This document shows positions 50,617-58,150 of a DNA stretch of 64,000 nucleotides, in pieces (positions within the stretch are counted from its first letter, which is position 1; each line of letters opens with the position of its first letter). The translations under genes and the position numbers were made by a program. The notes under the pieces were generated by a model. The model was not told the DNA's origin, made no database searches, and was given only the letters and a program-made list of their open reading frames with translations. The stretch comes from CAVPDE01 sp963702565 (GTDB taxonomy: Bacteria > Desulfobacterota > DSM-4660 > Desulfatiglandales > HGW-15). The stretch is from NCBI GenBank assembly GCA_963702565.1, contig CAVPDE010000018.1, positions 1 through 64,000 on the forward strand. The letters run 5' to 3'.

Positions 50617-52362
50617 TCAGGGTGCTTTGGGAAGGAGTTTCTTCATTCTCTGCAGGATTTCTTTTTTGTCCATGAACTCTTCGACCCTGAGCGAGGTCAC
50701 TTCCTTGCCTTGGGTGTCGAAGAAGAGGAGGGTGGGGACTCCTTTGATGCCGTAGCGCTGAAGAATCGCGTCCTGATGAGGCTGGCGGCGCGTGAGGTCC
50801 AGCCGGAGGGTCACGAATCGCCGGCTCAGGTCAGCGATCTCGGGATCGGTGAAAACCTTGTTGTCCAGGGCCCGGCAGGGACCGCACCAGTCTGCATAGA
50901 AGTCCACGATCACGGGTTTCTTCTCCCTTGCCGCTTGCGCCAAAAGGGCTTCCTCGTAGGAGACCCATGAAATCGACTCCACTTTCTGGGTAGCGACTCC
51001 CAAGAAAACGAACACTCCCACCACCACACAAACGCCGAAAACTTTCTTGAATATTCTGAAGCGCCGGTGGCCGGCCCCGGTGCGGTCCAGCCACCCGAGG
51101 TGGACAGCGGCGGCCAGGGGGACAAGGGCCATGAGAGAAGACCGTCCCCACTCTTCAGGGAGAAGGAAGTGGATCATGTACGCCGCCATGGCGATCAGAA
51201 TCCAGCCCATGAATTTCCTGATCCACAGCATCCAGTCCCCTGAGAAGGGCAGGCGGCTCACAGCGCCCGAGAAGAAAGCCAGAACAGCCAGGGGGAGCCC
51301 AAGCCCGATGCTGAGGGTGAAAAAGGAAAGGAATCCCATGACGGGATCGCCTTTTTGGGCTACATACGTGAGAAGCCCCAGGATAAAAGGCCCCAGGCAG
51401 GGCGCGGCAAGAATCCCCAGAGTCAAGCCCATGAAGAGCGTCCCGAAGTAGCCGCTGAAGCGCGTGGATGCCGCTGTCGTCAGCGCGGTTGGAAGACGGA
51501 TCTCCCAGAGGCCGAAAGAGCTTGTGGCAAAAGCGACGAAAAGGCACGCCATGAAAACAAGAACCACCGGGTGCTGAAGAGCCGATCCGACCATCCGGCC
51601 CGACAAGGAGGCCCACACTCCCAGGACAGAGTTCATGACAGCCAGTCCCACCAGGTACAGAAATGCGTGGATTGCGGTGGCGCCGCGGCTCTGGTCTTTT
51701 CCACCGAAATAGGAAACCGTGATGGGAATAAGAGGATAGATGCAGGGAGTCAGGTTGAGGGCGAGGCCTCCGACGAAGAACCCGAGGAGGGTGAGCAGGA
51801 GGCCGGTCCCGAAACCGCTGCTCGCAGTGAGCCCTTTCTCGTAAGCCGCGAAGGTTTGTTCATTGATGGGGTTGACGACCGACCCCGGCGGGACCACGCG
51901 CACGGTTATGGAAAGGGGGAGAGTCCCCGGCGGCAGGCAGGACGATGCGGAACAGGCCTGGTAGGAGATTTTTCCCTTGAGCACATGTTCCCCTTGAGAG
52001 AGATCCTGCGGGATGACCAGGATCCCCTTCACGAGGACTTCCCCGGAAAAAAGGGCGACGGTCTCGGAGAGGTAATCAAATTTCTTGTTCTCCGTCATGG
52101 GAAAAACAAGGTCCTTGATTCTGATCCTGGACTCCTCGGCGAAGATGAATTCCGTCGGGATCATGTCTCCGTCTTTGCCGGGGCCGTGGATGTACCACTT
52201 GTCGGCAATGGAAAGGCGAAAGAGCAACGCGTGGCTTGCCCCGGATTCGTAACGGTCTTGCGAATGGACGACATCGACCTTGACCGTGGCAGCCCACGAA
52301 GGAAGGGCAAACAGCGTTTTTAAGAGAAGGAGAATCAGCAGGAATAAGAATGCTTTTTTCAT
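50617..52362 (-). CDS. dsbD: thiol:disulfide interchange protein DsbD
   Basis: 581 residues. The signal peptide is followed by the periplasmic alpha domain (DKWYIHGPGKDGDMIPTEF, with the Cys pair in YQACSASSCLPPGT). The membrane beta domain has eight segments (LALNLTPCIYPLIPITVSYF and GILAAPCLGPFILGLLTYVA carry its Cys pair). The C-terminal thioredoxin domain has VDFYADWCGPCRALDNKVF. All three redox pairs are present. It moves electrons from cytoplasmic thioredoxin to periplasmic thiols, e.g. for cytochrome c assembly. Normal length. Confidence 0.95.
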   Translation of the reverse strand: MKKAFLFLLILLLLKTLFALPSWAATVKVDVVHSQDRYESGASHALLFRLSIADKWYIHGPGKDGDMIPTEFIFAEESRIRIKDLVFPMTENKKFDYLSETVALFSGEVLVKGILVIPQDLSQGEHVLKGKISYQACSASSCLPPGTLPLSITVRVVPPGSVVNPINEQTFAAYEKGLTASSGFGTGLLLTLLGFFVGGLALNLTPCIYPLIPITVSYFGGKDQSRGATAIHAFLYLVGLAVMNSVLGVWASLSGRMVGSALQHPVVLVFMACLFVAFATSSFGLWEIRLPTALTTAASTRFSGYFGTLFMGLTLGILAAPCLGPFILGLLTYVAQKGDPVMGFLSFFTLSIGLGLPLAVLAFFSGAVSRLPFSGDWMLWIRKFMGWILIAMAAYMIHFLLPEEWGRSSLMALVPLAAAVHLGWLDRTGAGHRRFRIFKKVFGVCVVVGVFVFLGVATQKVESISWVSYEEALLAQAAREKKPVIVDFYADWCGPCRALDNKVFTDPEIADLSRRFVTLRLDLTRRQPHQDAILQRYGIKGVPTLLFFDTQGKEVTSLRVEEFMDKKEILQRMKKLLPKAP

Positions 52363-52597
52363 TGTTCCTTGTAGGGGCGTCCACAGAGGACATCACCGGA
52401 AGGACGGTCTCAGCCTCGTGGATCCCTTTGTCCGGGAAGAGGAACTCGATACAATCGACAATATAGTAAGAGGTGTTTGCCGTGTCAACTTGGAAGCCAA
52501 GGCTATTTGTTTTCCCGGCGCCATGTGCTAGTGTAGTTTCTTGCCGGCCCTCCGGCCGCGTTCTGCGTTGCGAGGGCCACAGGAGAAAAGGGGGACC

Positions 52598-53200
52598 TTG
52601 GAACAAGATCTGGCGAGACATCGGGCTTCCGATCCTCCGCAGGAGGACAAGGTTCCCTATCGCCCGAGGAACGTGTGGAAGGCTTCAGTCCGCCAGGAAG
52701 GGGATGTCATTGTCAAGGACTACAGCGGAGCGCCTTTCATTCCCCGACTCTTCGGAAGGATCTCCCTTTCCTGGGAGGAGGGGGCCCTCAGAAAGTTGGA
52801 GGGCATGGAAGGGGTCCCGGCCTTTATCCGCCGGCCGTCTCCCCACGCGATTCAAATTTCAGCGGTCAAGGGCCGGCCTTTGGATAAAATGAGAAGCGGA
52901 GAACTGAGCGAATCCTGCTTCAAGAACCTGGTTTCGCTCATCCAGGACATCCATGAGAGAGGCGTTGCCCACGGGGATCTTCATCAGAGAAACATCCTGG
53001 TCGATCAAGATCGCCCGGCTGTGATTGACTTCTCCACGGCCTATGTGGAAGGGCGAGTGCCGTTCTTGGATGGGTGGATTCTCAGAGATATGATCCTGCT
53101 TGACCTTGAAAGGCTCTATAAAGTGGAGAGAAGGTTCTTTGATCGGGGGGATCCCCCCAGGATGTTTTTTCTTTACCGAATGATCAAGAGGTTTCGATGA
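52598..53200 (+). CDS. small RIO/LPS-kinase-like protein kinase
   Basis: About 200 residues, protein-kinase-like: an N-lobe Lys in QEGDVIVKDYSGAPFIPR, catalytic loop RGVAHGDLHQRNILVDQD and metal site PAVIDFSTAYVEG. It is compact, as in Kdo/LPS kinases (RfaP/InaA) or RIO kinases. The only plausible start I find is TTG 52598 with AGGAGAAAAGGGG upstream. It overlaps the next gene by 4 bases (ATGA), so both are coupled. Substrate unknown; a lipid or envelope component is a reasonable guess. Confidence 0.75.
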   Translation: MEQDLARHRASDPPQEDKVPYRPRNVWKASVRQEGDVIVKDYSGAPFIPRLFGRISLSWEEGALRKLEGMEGVPAFIRRPSPHAIQISAVKGRPLDKMRSGELSESCFKNLVSLIQDIHERGVAHGDLHQRNILVDQDRPAVIDFSTAYVEGRVPFLDGWILRDMILLDLERLYKVERRFFDRGDPPRMFFLYRMIKRFR

Positions 53201-53739
53201 GCAAGAGATTGCTGAAAGCTTTGGCCCTGATCGTAGGGATTTTATTGGTGCTGTATTTCGCAGAACCCAATGGGTGGTCTCTCATCGTGGGCGGAATTCT
53301 GGTTTTCCTGGGAGAGGTCATTCGCGTGTGGGCGAGCGGCCATTTGATGAGAAAGCAGGAGCTCACGACTTCAGGCCCCTATGCCTACCTGAGAGATCCC
53401 CTCTACTTGGGACGGCTGCTCCTGCTGGTCGGATTCTGCATCATGGCATGGGGATATGCGTGGATTGTCCTGATCATCGGCCTGGGGGTGTTCTTCTTCA
53501 ACTACATGCCGAGAAAATACCGCAACGAGATGACCCGCCTGGAAGATCTCTACGGGGAAGAATACCGACAGTATGCCGCTTACGCACGAAGCCTCCTGCC
53601 CCGCCTCAAGCCTTATCCAAAAGCCCCCCTCAGGAGCTGGAGCTTTGACCTTTTCTCTAAAGAAAACCGGGAGCAGTACTTCCTCTCAGGGGTTTTGATC
53701 CTGGGGTTGGCGCTCATCGGCCTTTATCTCTACCGTTAA
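53197..53739 (+). CDS. isoprenylcysteine carboxyl methyltransferase-like membrane protein
   Basis: 180 residues, four to five membrane segments: LLKALALIVGILLVLYFAEP, WSLIVGGILVFLGEVIRVWA, LLLVGFCIMAWGYAWIVLII. The ICMT/PEMT signature is TTSGPYAYLRDPLYLGRLLL with LEDLYGEEYRQYAAYARSL. Such proteins bind SAM within the membrane and methylate lipids or other small acceptors; the bacterial substrate is unknown. Translationally coupled to the kinase-like gene. The last segment (FLSGVLILGLALIGLYLY) follows a basic linker. Confidence 0.83.
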   Translation: MSKRLLKALALIVGILLVLYFAEPNGWSLIVGGILVFLGEVIRVWASGHLMRKQELTTSGPYAYLRDPLYLGRLLLLVGFCIMAWGYAWIVLIIGLGVFFFNYMPRKYRNEMTRLEDLYGEEYRQYAAYARSLLPRLKPYPKAPLRSWSFDLFSKENREQYFLSGVLILGLALIGLYLYR

Positions 53740-53774
53740 TTCAGGTTGTGGCCGTGACGGAGTTGGAACATCGC

Positions 53775-54022
53775 GGCATTGGTAACTTTTCTTTCGCTTC
53801 AAGGCCGCCAGAGGCGGCCTAGTCTCCCGGCCTGCTCATTTCATGGAGTTACGGACGGGTGATGCCCGCCCGCTTCGCCTAACGGCTCGCAACTGCAGCG
53901 GGCAGTGCCTCCCCCCTCGCTGTTCCCCTCGCGTTCGCTCGGGGCCATCGGGTCCCCCATTCCGTAACTCCATGAAATGAGGAAGGCCTCCCGCCAGTCG
54001 CTCCAGAAAAGACACCAATGCC
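53775..54022. repeat. palindromic element family B, long copy (248 bp)
   Basis: Outer ends GGCATTGGTAACTTTTCT and AGAAAAGACACCAATGCC form terminal inverted repeats. Nested inside is a perfect 19-bp pair, TCATTTCATGGAGTTACGG (53836-53854) and its complement (53962-53980). A 59-bp relative lies at 24338-24396. Fills the gap 53740-54141 together with the next gene's leader. Confidence 0.75.
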
Positions 54023-54141
54023 TCCAACGAGTTCTCGGCTTTGCTTAAGTGAAAACCCTATGCTAAACTACTGCATGCCGGATGGCCTTGCCTTTTGGGG
54101 CCGGGGCACTTGTTGACGTCACATACCGGAGGCATGGCTTT

Positions 54142-55914
54142 ATGGAGCGGCCAGAAGCGATTCAAAATTTCTATCTGGAACATATCCCGGGAGCGAAGAT
54201 CGAAGACAACATTCTGAAGGCGCCCTGCCCCTTTTGCGGATCTGAGGAGAAAAAGGGGGGAGGCACTCTGGTGGCCTATCTCGACCCCGAAAGTTTTTTC
54301 ATAGGGTACTTCCGGTGCCTGAACCGTTGCAGGCCGGGAGGATTTGCGCCCCACTTCGCGCGACAGATGGGCATCGATGCCCAAAAGGTGCCCGGCTATG
54401 ATCCTGACCGGGAAATCCACGTGCGGGATGTGGTGTATCCAAGCAGGAACCTGAACAACGAGGTCAAGAAGTTCAAAACGCTCATGGGAGAGGGCGAGTA
54501 CGCCCACTTCAATGACTTCGGGGTTTCAAGGGGGGCGGTGGAGGAGTTGAGGATCGGATACAATGGCCGCTACCTCGTGTACCCCTATTTCCAGGAGGAC
54601 GCCAACTGCTATGCGGCACGATGCGTGATGCCGGGTCGAGAAGAAGATCAGTTCTGGTACGGGGATGAGAAGTTTTTTGCGGAGGAATTCCGGGTCTTCA
54701 ATGTTCAGGATATCGAGCGGTGCGAGGACGGCACTCTCTTCGTCGTGGACGGGGAAAACAACCTTCTCACCCTCAAAGAACTCGGCTACCCCGCCATTGC
54801 GGTGCCCGGGTTTTCGGTGCTCGAAACCATTGAGCAGGAAAGGCTCGCCTATGTGAATCATGTCTTCCTGCTGACGAACAACGCTCCCGAAGCTCAACTC
54901 GCCGCCCGCGCTCTTGCAACGAAGCTGGGCTTCAAAGCACGAATCCTCAAGTGGCATTCCAGCTACAAGCGAGGATACAGCTTGTGCGATCTTGCCAAGG
55001 AAAAAGGGAAAAACTTCCGGATCGCCATCTCCTCCATGATCAAAACGTCCGAATCCTTTTCTCCTTTTTCATCAGCGGAAAAAGAACACGTGCGCTTTTT
55101 GCAGCAAATCGAGCGGGATAGGGGAAGGCAGCTTCTCGGGCTGAGCGCCGGTTTCGAAAAACTGGATCAGGCGGTCAACGGTATTCGCGGGATCAACATC
55201 CTCGGAGGCCAGCCCAAGGCAGGGAAGTCCTGCTTTTTCATGCAGGTCTCGACCGAAATGGCGAGGAGGAAAACCCCGGTCATTTACTACGACTTTGAAA
55301 ACGGACGCCAGAAGATCTACACGAGAACCATTTGCCGGTTGAGCCGCCTTGCCGAAGAAGAAGTGCGGCTTCAAAAGCTGGACAAGGCGGCCTCGGAGAG
55401 GCTGGAAAAGACCCTTGCGGATTTCAGGGAGATGCTTCAGTTTTACCGCGTGGTCACGGACCGGAAGCTGAGCCCGGATATCATGAGAAAACAAATTGAT
55501 TTCATCAAACACGAGACCCGGCAGGATCGGGTCCTGGTGGTTGTGGACAGTCTTCACAAGCTGCCCTTCAAGAACCTCTCCGAGAGGAGAACCGGGATCG
55601 ATGAGTGGCTCCGCAACATGGAATCCATTCGAGACGAGCAGAATGTGGCTTTCCTTGTCATCTCGGAGCTCTCCCGGGGATTGCAAGGGCACTACGATGA
55701 GAAACCGGATCTGGCGGCCTTCAAAGAATCAGGAGATATCGAGTACAGTGCGGACAATGCGATGATCCTTTCCCCCAGCTGGGATCCTTTGGACCCCTTT
55801 TCTTCCGGGGAAAGAAAGAGCATCCTGTGGCTTGTGGCCAGCCGCGAAAACAGCCCGGGCAGGGTGAGTGAGTACGTGCTGGAATATCCTTACTGGGGGT
55901 TCAGGGAAGTCTAA
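54142..55914 (+). CDS. primase-helicase-like protein (zinc finger, Toprim-like, DnaB-type RecA domain)
   Basis: 590 residues, Twinkle/T7-gp4-like order. Zinc-binding N-terminus KAPCPFCGSEEKKGGG to FRCLNRC (about 28-65). A Toprim-like middle has LFVVDGENNLLTLKELGYPA and VFLLTNNAPEAQLAARALA, where the usual DxD aspartates are absent. The RecA-like helicase core has INILGGQPKAGKSCFFMQVS (Walker A), IYYDFENGRQKIYTR, VLVVVDSLHKLPF (Walker B) and VAFLVISELSRGLQGHY. A degenerate Toprim suggests loss of priming; unwinding or DNA loading may remain. No phage genes are nearby. ATG 54142 has GGAGG upstream. Confidence 0.75.
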   Translation: MERPEAIQNFYLEHIPGAKIEDNILKAPCPFCGSEEKKGGGTLVAYLDPESFFIGYFRCLNRCRPGGFAPHFARQMGIDAQKVPGYDPDREIHVRDVVYPSRNLNNEVKKFKTLMGEGEYAHFNDFGVSRGAVEELRIGYNGRYLVYPYFQEDANCYAARCVMPGREEDQFWYGDEKFFAEEFRVFNVQDIERCEDGTLFVVDGENNLLTLKELGYPAIAVPGFSVLETIEQERLAYVNHVFLLTNNAPEAQLAARALATKLGFKARILKWHSSYKRGYSLCDLAKEKGKNFRIAISSMIKTSESFSPFSSAEKEHVRFLQQIERDRGRQLLGLSAGFEKLDQAVNGIRGINILGGQPKAGKSCFFMQVSTEMARRKTPVIYYDFENGRQKIYTRTICRLSRLAEEEVRLQKLDKAASERLEKTLADFREMLQFYRVVTDRKLSPDIMRKQIDFIKHETRQDRVLVVVDSLHKLPFKNLSERRTGIDEWLRNMESIRDEQNVAFLVISELSRGLQGHYDEKPDLAAFKESGDIEYSADNAMILSPSWDPLDPFSSGERKSILWLVASRENSPGRVSEYVLEYPYWGFREV

Positions 55915-56061
55915 AGACGGTAAAAGGTTAAAGGGTAAAGGGACAAGGAACATGGGGGTCAAAGAGCGCGAAAGATTAGCGGTTGGAGGGATGAGGCCGG
56001 AAGACAGAGGATATCCAGCTTTTGCCTAACGCCTCAAACCTCAGGCCTTCAGCATGCTCTG

Positions 56062-56262
56062 TTATCTCGGCTTCCGGTAGGGAGGCTCTTCCTTAGCCCC
56101 TTCGAGCATGCGTTTGACCCGATCCCTCTCGGCTTTTGCCTTGCGAAGTTCGTCTTCAAATTCCTCCCGTTTCGCTGGAGGGCATGCTTTCAACCGGCTT
56201 TCGAGCCGATCCACTTCCTGCTGTAATCGATAGAGATCGCGTGCAATCATCCGGACAGACAT
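56062..56262 (-). CDS. small coiled-coil protein
   Basis: 66 residues, almost wholly charged coiled coil (ARDLYRLQQEVDRLESRLKA, then KREEFEDELRKAKAERDRVK). No family recognised. Similar short coiled-coil proteins are common, poorly described deltaproteobacterial ORFs. Codon-level plausibility is good and no better frame exists here, but there is no context clue to function. Confidence 0.6.
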   Translation of the reverse strand: MSVRMIARDLYRLQQEVDRLESRLKACPPAKREEFEDELRKAKAERDRVKRMLEGAKEEPPYRKPR

Positions 56263-56290
56263 AGTTTACCCTGTCACATCCTGATCCTTT

Positions 56291-56582
56291 GTAACAGTTT
56301 AGCTCTTTGAAATGGATGTCTCAGGCCATGGGGGTCCCTCTAAAAACAGAAAACGAAGAGTGTGCGGGAAAGACCCTGCAGGTAAGGGGCAGCGAAGGCG
56401 GGCGGCGAGGTTTCACCGGCAACTGCTAGCGGGGTATTACATGGCGGGTTCCCAGGTAGCCCTCCGCCCGCCTCACCCATGGCCTAGATCTAGCCATTGA
56501 GGTGTGGCGTCTTCGTTGTTCTGTTTTTAGAGGGACCCCCATGGCCTTTTTCTGTGTTTATTTCAAAGAGCTAAACTGTTAC
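56291..56582. mobile_element. MITE-like element, family C, with 8-bp target duplication
   Basis: The ends GTAACAGTTTAGCTCTTTG-AAAT (56291-56313) and its exact complement (56560-56582) are followed inward by further matching blocks (GGCCATGGGGGTCCCTCTAA, AAACAGAA). GATCCTTT flanks it directly on both sides (56283-56290, 56583-56590). No ORF of a transposase is inside. It interrupts the 3' end of the HD-domain gene. Confidence 0.85.
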
Positions 56583-57143
56583 GATCCTTTCAGTTTTTTT
56601 AGGTTGTATCATCCCTGCCACGTCTTCGGGTGCGAACCGAAGTTTTGCGAACAGCTTGCTCTCCACCTGCTTGCAGAGATCGAAGTTTTTACCCATTCTC
56701 CGGATGAGTGTTTCATCGCCGTTGCCGTATTGCTTGATGAGATAGGCCAGCCTTTCTTCAAGGCTGACGATCTTGTCGTGGTTCACCCGTTTGTCCGCAT
56801 AATAGACAATCTCTTTCTCGAGCACAGGGCCCTCTTTTGAAAAGGCCTTGAGGACAACATGTTCAGCCACGATCTCCGCAAGCTCCTCCAGGCTGTTCTG
56901 AAGGCAGATTTCAGAGCCTTTGGCGCTGTGGTTTTCCTTTGTTTTCAGGGACTGGGTTTTGGCGATGTCGTGCATCAGGGCCCCTGCGGTCACCAGATCA
57001 AGGGAGAGGCGCTCTCCTGCCTCCTGAAGCCCTCGGGCAATTAGGGAAGCAATTCGTTCCACCATGATGGAGTGAGCCTTGATGTTCTCCAGCATCTCGT
57101 ATTTGGCCATTAAGTCGAAACACTGCTGAGCGGAAGGGATCAT
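56571..57143 (-). CDS. HD-domain phosphohydrolase
   Basis: 190 residues with HD motif residues: His24 in IKAHSIMVERIA, His58-Asp59 in GALMHDIAKTQ, His in KENHSAKGSEICLQ, His in IVAEHVVLKAF and Asp in YYADKRVNHDKIVSLEERL. All metal ligands seem present. The last residues (RIVTV, stop TAG) are encoded by the terminal repeat of the inserted MITE. Before insertion the frame would have ended ERIRM, stop. Likely a phosphatase or nucleotidase acting on a nucleotide; exact substrate unknown. Confidence 0.85.
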   Translation of the reverse strand: MIPSAQQCFDLMAKYEMLENIKAHSIMVERIASLIARGLQEAGERLSLDLVTAGALMHDIAKTQSLKTKENHSAKGSEICLQNSLEELAEIVAEHVVLKAFSKEGPVLEKEIVYYADKRVNHDKIVSLEERLAYLIKQYGNGDETLIRRMGKNFDLCKQVESKLFAKLRFAPEDVAGMIQPKKTERIVTV

Positions 57144-57313
57144 AGGTCTAAAGAAGTCCTCGATTCATCGATCATTGCCCATGGATCATTGAGATTACGG
57201 AAAATTCAGGTCTCTGGCAAGTCTTATGTGGGATTCGATTGACAGAACCTCACGGGGGGACGAAAATACAGCAGGCTCCGAAAAAAAGAGAGCAACAAAG
57301 AGGCGGAGAAACT

Positions 57314-58057
57314 ATGCTCAAAAGGAGTTACATCCTTTCTTCCCTCCTGCTGGCGCTTGGTCTGGTCCTCGAGGCGTCTGCCAAAGACCCGGCCGAAACC
57401 GAATTTCGTCTCCTCCGTGAAAGAATGGTAAAGGAGCAGATCTCTGATGCTCCTGACTACCGGGACCCGGTCAAGAACCCCAGGGTGCTCACGGCCATGC
57501 GGACCGTGCCGCGGCACCTCTTTGTGGAGAAGAAGCTTCAATCCGCGGCATACGGCGATTTTCCTCTTCCTATCGGGTACGGGCAGACGATCTCCCAGCC
57601 TTACATCGTTGCCCTCATGACTGAAATGCTCGAAGTCAGACCGGAACACAAGGTGCTGGAGGTGGGAGCAGGTTCCGGGTACCAGGCCGCGGTTCTGTCC
57701 CTCCTGGTCAAGGAGGTCTGCACCATCGAGATCGTCGAAGCCCTGGCCCTTCAGGCGCAGGAGCGTCTCAAGCGCCTCCAGTACGGCAACCTCAGCGTGA
57801 GGGTGGGCGACGGGTACCACGGCTGGGAAGAAGCCGCTCCCTTTGATCGAATCATCGTCACCTGCGCGGCGAGCCTGGTGCCCCCTCCTTTGCTCAAGCA
57901 GTTGAAGCCCGGAGGCAAGATGTGCATTCCCGTGGGCGCAGCGTATTCCGTTCAGTATCTCACCATGGTGGAGAAGTCCGAGACAGGCTCCATCACCATG
58001 AGGAAGTCGATCCCTGTTCGTTTTGTTCCCCTGACCCGATCAGGCAATGAAGAATAG
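57314..58057 (+). CDS. pcm: exported protein-L-isoaspartate O-methyltransferase
   Basis: 247 residues. The N-terminus (LKRSYILSSLLLALGLVLEA, SAK) is a signal peptide. A complete PIMT follows: MVKEQISDAPDYRDP, RTVPRHLFVEKKLQSAAYGD, PLPIGYGQTISQPYIVALMT and SAM motif VLEVGAGSGYQAAVLSLLV. It repairs isoaspartyl residues by methylating them with SAM. Predicted periplasmic location is odd because SAM is cytoplasmic, although exported Pcm paralogues occur in deltaproteobacteria. Start 57314 has GGCGGAGAAACT upstream. The stop GAA-GAA-TAG abuts a small family C repeat. Confidence 0.88.
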   Translation: MLKRSYILSSLLLALGLVLEASAKDPAETEFRLLRERMVKEQISDAPDYRDPVKNPRVLTAMRTVPRHLFVEKKLQSAAYGDFPLPIGYGQTISQPYIVALMTEMLEVRPEHKVLEVGAGSGYQAAVLSLLVKEVCTIEIVEALALQAQERLKRLQYGNLSVRVGDGYHGWEEAAPFDRIIVTCAASLVPPPLLKQLKPGGKMCIPVGAAYSVQYLTMVEKSETGSITMRKSIPVRFVPLTRSGNEE

Positions 58058-58058
58058 C

Positions 58059-58123
58059 GTCATTTTAGCTTTTTGAAATTGTCACAGGAAAAGGCCATCC
58101 ATTTCAAAAAGCTGAACGGCTAC
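58059..58123. mobile_element. 65-bp family C element with flanking 10-bp direct repeat
   Basis: Right end reads, in complement, GTAGCCGTTCAGCTTTTTG-AAAT, matching the family C end seen at 56291. AGCTTTTTGAAAT is repeated in the left arm, and CACAGGAAAAGGCCAT matches the 56540 region. GAAGAATAGC lies at 58049-58058 and again at 58124-58133. It has inserted at the stop codon of pcm. Confidence 0.75.
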
Positions 58124-58150
58124 GAAGAATAGCCCTTCAACGGTCAAGCC

